Assembly (NCBI GenBank): GCA_003223835.1
Contig: QHWR01000107.1
Coordinates: 1 to 44,163 of the forward strand
Source of the DNA: Acidobacteriota bacterium
GTDB lineage: Bacteria > Acidobacteriota > Vicinamibacteria > Vicinamibacterales > 2-12-FULL-66-21
Direction: 5' to 3'
Length of the DNA: 44,163 bases
Shown here one piece after another: positions 33,792 through 41,426 of this stretch. How positions within the stretch are numbered: position 1 is the stretch's first letter; each line of letters begins with the position of its first letter. The translations under genes were made by a program, and so were the position numbers. The notes beneath the pieces were generated by a model that had not been told where the DNA came from, ran no database searches, and saw only the letters and a program-made list of their open reading frames with translations.

Positions 33792-36092
33792 ATGAACGCA
33801 CGAATGCCCGTTGTCGCATCGATCGCGTTCGCCGCTCTGATCCATCCCTTGACGGTCGGCGCCCAACCCGTGGTGTCCTCCGTCAGTCAGCAAACGAGCG
33901 GCAGCACGCCTGTCCTCGTCGTCTCCGGCAGCCAGTTCGGAACCCACGGCAACTTCAATCCGAGCGGCACCGGCGGGTTTCTCAACGCGGCGTGGCGTGA
34001 CTTCGAGGACGGGCAGTTCAACGGCGGCAACATGTTCCTCGACGACAAGGGCTCGCCGTCGCAGTGGTCGCTGCCGACCAGCGGCAACCGGCCGAACAGC
34101 CTGCGCTACATCAGGAAAGTGTACGTGAACAGTCGCCTCGGCGATTTTCGGTACATGGCGGCGCTTTCCCCCAACAAATGGTTCGTCTCGTTCTGGTTCA
34201 TGGAGGACGTCAACTCCAGGCAGCAGAGCGGCAAATTCTGGCGGCAGTATTACAGCACCACCGACATCGAGCCGAACATCTATCTGGTCAGCGGCGGCGT
34301 CAACGGCATGAGCCTGCGCGGCTTCGCGGAGTGCCGCGCGTGCAGTCCGTCGCCGACGACAGTGTGGGGCTCGCCCGATAGTTTCGTCGGCAATCAGTGG
34401 CACCGCGTCGACATCGAAATCGCGCAGAGCCCGGACTGGTTCGCGCAGTGGCTGCCCGGTCCGATCAGCCCCACGGATCAACCGATGCAGTTCGGCAGCA
34501 TGCTCGACGATTCGTCGACGGAGAACTGGCCGGCGAATGGCTTCTACGCCTTCGACGACATCTACGTCGATTACACGTATGCGCGCGTGGAATTGGGCAA
34601 CGCGTCCACGTGGGCGGCCTGCACGCGGCGCGAGATTCAGCTTCCGCGGCAATGGGCCGCCTCGTCGATCACGGTTCAACTCAACAAAGGCGCGTTCAAC
34701 AACGGACAGGTCGCCTACCTCTACGTCGTGGACTCGAGCGGGAAGGTCAACGCCAACGGGTTCCCGGTCACGATTGGCAACACCGCGCCGGACACGACGC
34801 CGCCGACGGTCACGTCGGTTTCTCCGGCCGGCGGCTCGACGAACGTGGCGGGATCGGCCAGTCTGACGGTGCTGTTCAGCGAGGCGGTCGATCCGGCGAC
34901 CGTGAGCACCAGCACGATCGAGCTCAGGAATCCCTCGAACGTCGTCGTCGCTTCGACGGTGACGTACGACGGCGCCACGGGCACGGCGACGCTTCGACCG
35001 AACGCCACACTTTCGAGTTCGACGACGTACACCGCGACGGTGAAAGGCGGGACGTCGGGCGTGAAGGACCTTGCCGGGAATCCGCTGGGGGCGAACTTCA
35101 CATGGTCGTTCACGACCGGCGTGGTTGACGTCACGGCCCCGTCGGTGTCCATTACGAGTCCGGCCGCGAGCGCCACGGTGACCGGCACGGTGACGGTCTC
35201 CGCGTCGGCCAGCGACAACATCGGCGTGGCCGGCGTCCAGTTCATGCTCGACGGCATCGCGCTCGGGGCGGAAGACGTCGCCAGTCCGTATTCGATCTCG
35301 TGGAACACGCTGGGCGCGACGAACGGATCGCGCGTGTTGACGGCCGTCGCGCGCGATGCGGCGGGGAACAGGACGACGTCGGCGGCCGTGACGGTGACCG
35401 TCGCCAACTCGGCGGCGAGCAGTCTCATCGCCGCGTACGGCTTCGAGGAAGGTTCAGGCGCCACCGTCATCGACCTCTCGGGCAACAGCAACACGGGGAC
35501 GATCAGCGGCGCGACCCGCACGACGTCAGGCCGCTTCGGATCGGCGCTGAGTTTCAACGGCGTCAACAACTGGGTCACCGTCGCGGACGCGGCGTCGCTC
35601 GATCTGTCCACCGGGATGACGCTCGAGGCGTGGGTGAATCCGACCGCTCTCAGCGGCTGGAGAACCGTCGTCTTCAAAGAGACGTCGGCCGGGCTCGCGT
35701 ACGTGTTGTACGCCAACGACAACGATCCGAAGCCCGCGACGTACGTGCGGCGTACGGGCGCCAGCTTGAGCGACGGCGCGTCCGGCACCGTGCAGCTGCC
35801 GCTGAACACGTGGACGCATCTCGCCGCCACGTTCGACGGCGTCAACCTGCGCCTCTTCGTTGGAGGAGTGCAGGTTGACAGTCAGCCGGTCAGCGGGTCG
35901 ATCACGCAGTCGGTCAATCCGCTCCACATTGGCGGAAATGCGATCTGGGGCGAGTATTTCGCCGGATCGATCGACGAAGTGCGGATTTACAATCGCGCGT
36001 TGACCGCCGCGGAGATTGCGACCGACATGTCTACGCCCGTGCGAACGCCGACCAAGCCCGCCCCTCCCACGAATCTGCGCGTCGTCCGATAG
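33792..36092 (+). CDS. Secreted multi-domain protein: unknown N-domain, Big_5-type and Ig-like domains, LamG domain
   Basis: A 766-residue exported protein with a signal peptide (cleavage near VGAQ-PVV). An N-terminal region of about 300 residues is beta-rich (KWFVSFWFMEDVNSRQQSGK, NQWHRVDIEIAQSPDW) and resembles a concanavalin-like fold of unknown activity. It is followed by a Big_5-like domain (about 355-460: DTTPPTVTSVSPAGGSTNVA, GVKDLAGNPL), an Ig-like domain (about 465-560: ITSPAASATVTGTVTVSASA) and a LamG/concanavalin domain (about 565-750: IAAYGFEEGSGATVIDLSGN, NTWTHLAATFDGVNLRLFVG, SIDEVRIYNRALTAAEI). The C-terminus has no PEP-CTERM or other sorting tail. It could bind or cleave the EPS outside the cell. 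The ATG at 33792 follows GAGGAC. Confidence 0.8.
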   Translation: MNARMPVVASIAFAALIHPLTVGAQPVVSSVSQQTSGSTPVLVVSGSQFGTHGNFNPSGTGGFLNAAWRDFEDGQFNGGNMFLDDKGSPSQWSLPTSGNRPNSLRYIRKVYVNSRLGDFRYMAALSPNKWFVSFWFMEDVNSRQQSGKFWRQYYSTTDIEPNIYLVSGGVNGMSLRGFAECRACSPSPTTVWGSPDSFVGNQWHRVDIEIAQSPDWFAQWLPGPISPTDQPMQFGSMLDDSSTENWPANGFYAFDDIYVDYTYARVELGNASTWAACTRREIQLPRQWAASSITVQLNKGAFNNGQVAYLYVVDSSGKVNANGFPVTIGNTAPDTTPPTVTSVSPAGGSTNVAGSASLTVLFSEAVDPATVSTSTIELRNPSNVVVASTVTYDGATGTATLRPNATLSSSTTYTATVKGGTSGVKDLAGNPLGANFTWSFTTGVVDVTAPSVSITSPAASATVTGTVTVSASASDNIGVAGVQFMLDGIALGAEDVASPYSISWNTLGATNGSRVLTAVARDAAGNRTTSAAVTVTVANSAASSLIAAYGFEEGSGATVIDLSGNSNTGTISGATRTTSGRFGSALSFNGVNNWVTVADAASLDLSTGMTLEAWVNPTALSGWRTVVFKETSAGLAYVLYANDNDPKPATYVRRTGASLSDGASGTVQLPLNTWTHLAATFDGVNLRLFVGGVQVDSQPVSGSITQSVNPLHIGGNAIWGEYFAGSIDEVRIYNRALTAAEIATDMSTPVRTPTKPAPPTNLRVVR

Positions 36093-36100
36093 AACAGGCA

Positions 36101-36110
36101 GACTTTAGTC
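36101..36110. promoter_or_regulatory. Candidate enhancer (UAS): perfect GACT-TT-AGTC palindrome
   Basis: GACTTTAGTC begins 74 bp before the sigma-54 element at 36175, exactly the distance seen at 40401/40475. It is the best-formed member of the repeat set. Confidence 0.58.
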
Positions 36111-36174
36111 CGCCCGCCGGCTGAAGAAGCGTTTTGACGGGGCCGGATTTCCCGCCGTCCGCGGCCCGCGCGCG

Positions 36175-36190
36175 TGGCGAGTTCTTTGCT
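36175..36190 (+). promoter_or_regulatory. Sigma-54 promoter element of the AlkP-superfamily gene
   Basis: TGGCGAGTTCTTTGCT has GG-N10-GC spacing. The predicted start near 36201 leaves a leader of about 52 nt that carries CAGGAGAA before the ATG at 36253. Confidence 0.66.
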
Positions 36191-36252
36191 CAAGGCACAG
36201 CACGACACCGCGTCGCCGATCCAGGCGAAGCTGTGTCAGCCCAGGAGAACTC

Positions 36253-37638
36253 ATGAAGACCGCGCAGCGCGTGATGTTGTTGGAATTCAACGAGCTTTCG
36301 CCCCAACTGATGGATCGGTTCATGGGGGAGGGACACCTGCCCAACTTCCGTCGGCTGCGCAGCGAGTCGCAGATTTACGTCACCGAAGCCGCGGAGCGCG
36401 GCTGGGAGCTGAACCCCTGGGTGCAGTGGGTCACGGTGCACTCGGGCCTGGATTATCAGGACCACGGGATCACCGAGCTCGACGAGGGCGCGAAGCTCCA
36501 GGCGGAACGGGTGTGGGACGTCGTGTCCCAGGCGGGACTGCCGGTGTGGGTCTGCGGAAGCATGAACGTGGCGTACCGCCAGCCGGTCAACGGTCTCGTG
36601 ATGCCGGATCCCTGGACGACGAAAGTCCCTCCCTCCGACACGCTGCAGCCGTTCTTTCGATTCGTGAGACAGCACGTCACCGAACATACGAAGGACTCGC
36701 TGCCGCTCGGCCGCGCCGATTACCTGAGATTCGGGGCGTTCATGCTTCGCCACGGACTGTCGTTCGCCACCGTCGCGGCGATCGTCCGTCAGCTCGTGTC
36801 GGAACGGACCACCCCGGACCAGTACTGGAAGCGCGCCGTGCTCCTCGACAAGCTGCAGTTCGACGTCTTTCGCTGGTACTACCGGAAGACGAAGCCGGCC
36901 TTCTCGACGTTCTTCTCGAACAGCACCGCGCACTATCAGCACTATTACTGGCGGGAAATGGAACCGCACCTCTTCAAGGTGCAGTCCACGCCGGAGCAGG
37001 TCGCCGCGCACGAGAAGGCGATCCTGTTCGGGTACCGGGAAATGGACACGATGATGGCGAAGGCGCTCGCGCTCGCGGGGCGCGACACGGCCGTCATCTT
37101 CGCGACCGCGATCAGCCAGCAGCCGTGCCTGGTTTATGAGGAGCAGGGAGGGAAGGTCATCTACCGGCCGCGCGACTTCGAAGCATTGATGAACTTCGCG
37201 GGCGTGACCGAATCGTATTCAATCGCGCCCGTGATGGCCGAAGTATTCAACATCCACGTCCCGAGGGAAGAGGACGCGGCGCGCGTGGAGGCGAAGCTCG
37301 CCGCGCTGCACTCGGGCGGACGTCCCGCGATGCAACTCCTTCGCACGGGTACCATCATCAACGCGAAGTGCCGGCTCCACGAGAAGCTGCCGCTCGACAC
37401 GGCGCTTGGCCGGAAGGATTCGGCGCAAACCGTACCGCTGTTCGACGTCTTCTACCAGATCGAGGACTTGAAGAGCGGGATGCATCATCCGGACGGCATG
37501 CTGTGGATCCGGCTGCCGGACAAAGGGCATCAGCTCCACACGACGAAAGTGCCGCTCGCGTCGCTCGCGCCGACGATGCTCAGGCTGCTGTCGCTGCCGC
37601 GGCCGTCCCACATGAAGGCCTCGCCGATCGCGCTCTAG
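36253..37638 (+). CDS. Alkaline-phosphatase-superfamily protein, cytoplasmic
   Basis: A 461-residue protein without signal peptide. The start RVMLLEFNELSPQLMDRFMG with LPNFRRLRSES is the AlkP/phosphodiesterase-superfamily N-terminus; further matches are PAFSTFFSNSTAHYQHYYWR and the closing LASLAPTMLRLLSLPRPSHM. The usual metal ligands are only partly visible: Asn replaces the first Asp/Ser cluster, and the expected DHG-like region reads ATAISQQPCL. The activity may therefore be altered. Related proteins appear in polysaccharide islands, but their role is not established. The gene is convergent with the next one; the stop codons overlap in CTAG. Confidence 0.72.
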   Translation: MKTAQRVMLLEFNELSPQLMDRFMGEGHLPNFRRLRSESQIYVTEAAERGWELNPWVQWVTVHSGLDYQDHGITELDEGAKLQAERVWDVVSQAGLPVWVCGSMNVAYRQPVNGLVMPDPWTTKVPPSDTLQPFFRFVRQHVTEHTKDSLPLGRADYLRFGAFMLRHGLSFATVAAIVRQLVSERTTPDQYWKRAVLLDKLQFDVFRWYYRKTKPAFSTFFSNSTAHYQHYYWREMEPHLFKVQSTPEQVAAHEKAILFGYREMDTMMAKALALAGRDTAVIFATAISQQPCLVYEEQGGKVIYRPRDFEALMNFAGVTESYSIAPVMAEVFNIHVPREEDAARVEAKLAALHSGGRPAMQLLRTGTIINAKCRLHEKLPLDTALGRKDSAQTVPLFDVFYQIEDLKSGMHHPDGMLWIRLPDKGHQLHTTKVPLASLAPTMLRLLSLPRPSHMKASPIAL

Positions 37639-39398
37639 CAACGCGCGTGGGTGAGGACCGAATCGATGGCGTCCACGATGCGGCGATAGGCGGCCTCGAC
37701 CGCCGCCGCGTCCTTGCGATAGGGATCCGGAATCTGAACGTCTGCTGAATCGGAAGACTCGATCGCGCCCAGCAGATACAGCTTTCCCGCGGAATCCGGA
37801 TAGCGTTTGCGGACCTCCTCGAGGTTCGTCCGATCCATCACGAAGATCAGATCCGCCCATCGAATGAGATCCTCGCTGAGCGGCTTCGATCGGTGCGATG
37901 ACAAATCGATGTTCCAGCCGCGACCCGCCGCGATCGCGCGCGGATCGGCTTCGCGGTCTTGCCGGTCGTAAATCCCGGCGGACGTCGTCTCGATGCGGGA
38001 CCCGTTGCCGGACGTCCGCCGCGCCAGGTACGCGCTCGCGAAGGGGCTGCGGATGATGTTTCCGTAGCAGACGAAGAGCAGCTTCTCCACGGCAGGAAGT
38101 GTCTGGACGAGCACGTTCCTGCGGCGCAATCGGTACCAGCGCGAGCTGAGGCGGCCGGCGCCGCGCGCGATGCGCCGCTTGACGCCGCGTAACTGCTCGA
38201 CGGCCGTTTGCCACAGATCCACGGCGCCCGGAACGGGATCCCAGAACACCTGCACGTCATAGTGTTCCGCGGGGGATGCCATGCGGACGGCTTCGCGCAG
38301 CAACGTGCCGATGGAGCGCGGCCGTACGAATCCTGCCAGGACCGCCGGATCGCGCGGATCGACGCTGAGGTTCGCTTTGAACCACTCGATGTCGTCACGC
38401 AGTCGCCGGCATCGCACGCCGGACCTGTACGGACGCGGCGCGGACGTTTTCTCCCGCACGAGCATCTCGTAGAGATCTTTCGCGAAACACATGCCGGCGC
38501 GCGAGGACAAGGGGAGCGAACCCCAGAAGCGGCCGTTGATTTCCATCAGGCTGGCGGCGCCCGTTTCGTCGTTCACCTTGAACTCGATCATCGCCACGCC
38601 GGTCCAGCGGAGCGCCCCCATCAGCCGGGCTGCATACTCACGCAACGTCCGATCGACGGGGACGCTCATGCGGTACGTGCTGCCGCCACCGGTGAGCGGC
38701 AATTCGTGGAGGCGGCGATGCTGGAAGACCTGGAGGAGCTCGCCGTTTCGGGCGAGCACTTCGACGCCGACGCCAATGCCTTGCGTGTACTCCTGCAGGA
38801 TGACCGGACAGACGTCGATCCGCGCCAGGACTTCGGCCCGCAGCTCGCGGCGATCGAAGGCATAGAAGACGGGAAAGCTTCGAAAGCCCGATGGCGCCCA
38901 GACACTCGACGACAGGGGCTTGCACGCGATCGGGAATTGCAACGTCTCGGCGCGTCTCTCGAGGTCGTCCGCCGATCGGACGACCACGCTCGCCGGCGCT
39001 GGAACGCCGACCGTGCGGGCGAGCTGCAGCGTGCTGGCCTTGTCGCACACGATCTGCATCTTGTCGAACGACTCGGTGGCCAGGGTCGACAAGGTTCCCA
39101 GCCGGTCGAGGTTTTTGGAGATTGGAACGACCGTCAGGTCCGTGACCGGAATGACCAGACTGCAGCGATCGCGTCTCAGCGTTTCTTCCAGCCATTCGAT
39201 GAAGGCGGCCGGGGCGTCAGCGGGGTCCGGATACGTGACGCATGCGCGCGCGAAGCGGCTCCTGAACGCGACGGCGTCCTTGCAAGGGGCGCCCGCCGTC
39301 ACGGACACGCCGGCCCTGCCGAGCCCTCGAACGATGTCGAGCGCCGGGATCTTGTCCCCGTCGAGAACTAGAACGTGGCCGTGCGCCATGCCCGCCAT
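37635..39398 (-). CDS. ATP-grasp ligase fused to a low-molecular-weight protein tyrosine phosphatase
   Basis: 587 residues with two joined parts. The first 330 residues form an ATP-grasp carboxylate-amine ligase: VLVLDGDKIPALDIVRGLGR, VCDKASTLQLARTVGVPAPA, FPIACKPLSSSVW and the metal site MEINGRFWGSLPLSS. After a linker, residues about 440-585 are a low-molecular-weight phosphatase with CX5R motif VCYGNIIRSPFAS (Cys and Arg intact) and general-acid region IPDPYRKD. In EPS systems such phosphatases oppose the tyrosine autokinase (at 16886 here, itself broken). Fusion to ATP-grasp is unusual and suggests coupling of a ligation step to phosphorylation control. Two ATG starts are possible (39398, 39389); both overlap the deacetylase gene upstream. 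Confidence 0.85.
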   Translation of the reverse strand: MAGMAHGHVLVLDGDKIPALDIVRGLGRAGVSVTAGAPCKDAVAFRSRFARACVTYPDPADAPAAFIEWLEETLRRDRCSLVIPVTDLTVVPISKNLDRLGTLSTLATESFDKMQIVCDKASTLQLARTVGVPAPASVVVRSADDLERRAETLQFPIACKPLSSSVWAPSGFRSFPVFYAFDRRELRAEVLARIDVCPVILQEYTQGIGVGVEVLARNGELLQVFQHRRLHELPLTGGGSTYRMSVPVDRTLREYAARLMGALRWTGVAMIEFKVNDETGAASLMEINGRFWGSLPLSSRAGMCFAKDLYEMLVREKTSAPRPYRSGVRCRRLRDDIEWFKANLSVDPRDPAVLAGFVRPRSIGTLLREAVRMASPAEHYDVQVFWDPVPGAVDLWQTAVEQLRGVKRRIARGAGRLSSRWYRLRRRNVLVQTLPAVEKLLFVCYGNIIRSPFASAYLARRTSGNGSRIETTSAGIYDRQDREADPRAIAAGRGWNIDLSSHRSKPLSEDLIRWADLIFVMDRTNLEEVRKRYPDSAGKLYLLGAIESSDSADVQIPDPYRKDAAAVEAAYRRIVDAIDSVLTHARC

Positions 39399-40369
39399 CC
39401 ATCCGCCAGCGTCGTGACGCCGTTGACGGCGCTCCTGAACTTCACCATCTCGCGAGCGGCGCCGATTCGCTCGAGGCGGTACGGATCGGCCGTCGAGACA
39501 ATCGGTCCGCCGTGGGCGACCGTCGCGCAGCGATAGCCCGCCTGCTTCACCGCGAGCACGGCGCGTTCGTCATAGTCGGCCGGCTCTCCGTTCGGATAAC
39601 AGAAGGCTTCGACGGGACGTCCGAGCCGCCGCTCGATAATCCGGCGCGAGTCCCCGACCTCGCGCGCGATGTCGGCCGCCGAGCAGCGCGACAGCACGGG
39701 ATGCGTGCACGTGTGAGATCCGATGTCGATCAACTCGCGATCCAGCCCCCGAATTTCGTCCCAGGTCATGCCGCGGTAAGCCGGCAGCGGCCGCTCGGGA
39801 ATCGCGATTTGCAGTTCGCGCTGCAGCGTCTGGATCACCGTCTCCCTCCCGGCACCATCCATCGCGAGACACCGTTCTCCGATGGCCGACCACGCCCGCT
39901 GCCGCGCCGGCATCGACGATAAATCGAGCTGCAGGATCCCGCCGTCGATCGGGAGTGCGCAACGGGATCTCGCGGTCTGAAGAAGGACGTAGTGGACGGC
40001 GTCGAACCACAGCCAGTAGTCGCCGTCGACGAACCGTGTCACGACGAACAGCGTCGCCGGCACCTCAAACCGTCGAAGCAGCGGATACGCGTGCTCGCGG
40101 AAATCCTCGTACCCATCGTCGATCGTGACGACGACTGTCCGCGCGTCCAGGGCGCGTCCGCCGTGAAGCGCCTGCACGACGTCGCGCAGGGGCGAGACGC
40201 GGAAGTGCCGAACGAGATAACGGAGCTGCTGTTCGAAGCTCGTCGCCGTCATCCGCCGGCCCGCGGCGTCGGTGCCGAAGCGGTGATACATCAGCACCCG
40301 GCCTCCGGATCGGGTGAGGCGCCGCGCGAGCGGCCCGCCAAGCAGGCCCACGATCGGTTTCAGGCTCAT
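39368..40369 (-). CDS. Polysaccharide deacetylase, NodB/CE4 family
   Basis: A 333-residue CE4 enzyme without signal peptide. VLMYHRFGTDAAGRRMTATS starts the fold, VVTIDDGYEDFREHAYPLL carries the catalytic and metal Asp pair, GSHTCTHPVLSRCS supplies the two metal His residues, and EAFCYPNGEPADYDE is motif 3. It likely deacetylates a hexosamine unit or precursor; being cytoplasmic by sequence, it may act on lipid-linked intermediates. ATG at 40369 (MSLKPIVGLLGG) is chosen; the longer open frame runs through the regulatory region. It forms an operon with the overlapping ATP-grasp/phosphatase gene. Confidence 0.87.
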   Translation of the reverse strand: MSLKPIVGLLGGPLARRLTRSGGRVLMYHRFGTDAAGRRMTATSFEQQLRYLVRHFRVSPLRDVVQALHGGRALDARTVVVTIDDGYEDFREHAYPLLRRFEVPATLFVVTRFVDGDYWLWFDAVHYVLLQTARSRCALPIDGGILQLDLSSMPARQRAWSAIGERCLAMDGAGRETVIQTLQRELQIAIPERPLPAYRGMTWDEIRGLDRELIDIGSHTCTHPVLSRCSAADIAREVGDSRRIIERRLGRPVEAFCYPNGEPADYDERAVLAVKQAGYRCATVAHGGPIVSTADPYRLERIGAAREMVKFRSAVNGVTTLADGWRAWRTATF

Positions 40370-40400
40370 GTTCAGGACGGGAGAATTCGCCGATGCGGAA

Positions 40401-40410
40401 GACTTTGGTC
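40401..40410. promoter_or_regulatory. Candidate enhancer (UAS) in the divergent 40.4-kb region
   Basis: GACTTTGGTC, within the larger palindrome GAAGAC-TTTG-GTCTTC, starts 74 bp before the forward sigma-54 element at 40475. This is the same distance as at 36101/36175. For the reverse element at 40493 it would lie downstream. Confidence 0.5.
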
Positions 40411-40474
40411 TTCCGGACACGGACCGCTGGCCCGCACGGCCCGCGTCCGGCGCACCATCGCGTCCGAAGACGGC

Positions 40475-40490
40475 TGGCCGTGGCATTGCA
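40475..40490 (+). promoter_or_regulatory. Sigma-54 promoter element of the GT2/GT4 pair
   Basis: TGGCCGTGGCATTGCA has GG-N10-GC spacing. The predicted start near 40501 is almost at the GTG chosen for the GT2 gene (40503), implying a leaderless message or a later start codon. The phased UAS supports it. Confidence 0.5.
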
Positions 40491-40492
40491 GC

Positions 40493-40508
40493 AGCAACAG
40501 CCGTGCCT
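40493..40508 (-). promoter_or_regulatory. Sigma-54 promoter element of the deacetylase/ATP-grasp operon
   Basis: The reverse strand reads AGGCACGGCTGTTGCT, a near-consensus TGGCACG-N4-TTGCT. It is only 2 bp from the forward element at 40475-40490, so polymerase could not occupy both at once. The leader to ATG 40369 would be about 113 nt. Confidence 0.5.
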
Positions 40509-41426
40509 CCTCGTACCCCACGGGTCTCGGTAATCGTTCCCGCGTTCAACGCCGAGCCCTACATCCGTGAGACGCTCGACAGCGTCCTGGCCCAGGACTA
40601 TCCGGGCCTCGAAGTCATCGTGTCCGACGACGGATCGACGGACGGCACGCGCGAGTGCGTCAGGTCGTATGGCGCGCGGGTCGGATACGTCTACGGCGAA
40701 AACAGCGGTGGCGCCGCCCGTCCGCGCAACGAAGGCTTGCGCGTCGCGACGGGCGAGCTGATCGCTGCGGCGCAGGTTGCATTCTTCGCGAGGCATCCCG
40801 GGGTCGGTATCGTGTTCACCGACTACGAAGAGTTCGGCGCCGACAAGCGAGAGAAGAACGGACACTTTCAGAACTGCCCGCTGCTGAGCGCGCGGCTGCG
40901 GCAGCAGCCAGGCGCGGAAACCGAGGGTCTCGTGCTGTCGTCCGCCGAGGCCACCGAGCTCCTCCTGACCGAGAACTTCGGATCGTCGGCGCCGATGGTG
41001 CGGCGTGACGCGATCGATCGCGTCGGCGGCTACGACGAGGCCGCAATCCCGTCGGAGGACTTCGAGTTCTCGTTTCGCGTGGCCGCCGCCTATCCCGTCG
41101 GCATCGTTCCGCGGATCGATTGGCGGAAGCGGCAGCACCCGTCGAACCTGAGCGCCAACACGCCGCGCGTGCTGCGCCAGAAAATCGCGGTGCGGGAGCG
41201 GCTGCTGGCCGCGGAGCGGTCGCGGCGTCGCCGCCGCAAGTTGAAGCAGCGGATCGCGACGTGGCACGCCGATCTGGCGTACTACTACACCGGCCGCGAC
41301 AACGCGCTGGCGCTGCGCCACGCGCTCAACGGGCTCGCCTTCGACTTCAGGCCGCGTCCTCGCCTGTTGCTGCGGCTGGCGCTGGACCTGGCGGGACGCG
41401 ATTCGCTTCGTGGCGCGCGAGCATGA
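40503..41426 (+). CDS. Glycosyltransferase GT2 family with the DxD segment missing
   Basis: About 307 residues. The start VPPRTPRVSVIVPAFNAEPY and VIVSDDGSTDGTRECVRSYG are normal GT2. However, the text goes from NEGLRVATGELIA straight into AAQVAFFARHPGVGIVFTDY. Family members have about 13-16 residues here of the type FLDADDxWxPxKL, which hold the metal-binding DxD. An in-frame deletion has removed them, so catalysis should fail. The rest (GYDEAAIPSEDFEFSFRVAA, DWRKRQHPSNLSAN) is intact. GTG at 40503 is preferred because the upstream in-frame region is regulatory. The end overlaps the next GT4 start (ATGA). Confidence 0.75.
   Translation: MPPRTPRVSVIVPAFNAEPYIRETLDSVLAQDYPGLEVIVSDDGSTDGTRECVRSYGARVGYVYGENSGGAARPRNEGLRVATGELIAAAQVAFFARHPGVGIVFTDYEEFGADKREKNGHFQNCPLLSARLRQQPGAETEGLVLSSAEATELLLTENFGSSAPMVRRDAIDRVGGYDEAAIPSEDFEFSFRVAAAYPVGIVPRIDWRKRQHPSNLSANTPRVLRQKIAVRERLLAAERSRRRRRKLKQRIATWHADLAYYYTGRDNALALRHALNGLAFDFRPRPRLLLRLALDLAGRDSLRGARA

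Noticed and set aside
33471-34679. 402-codon reverse frame opposite the LamG/Ig-like gene
   Set aside because: It is antisense to a well-supported gene with a signal peptide and domains, and its composition is typical of shadows.
35990-36092. Possible PEP-CTERM or other sorting signal at the end of the LamG/Ig-like protein
   Set aside because: The C-terminus (TKPAPPTNLRVVR) has no PEP motif, no hydrophobic span and no basic cluster after a span.
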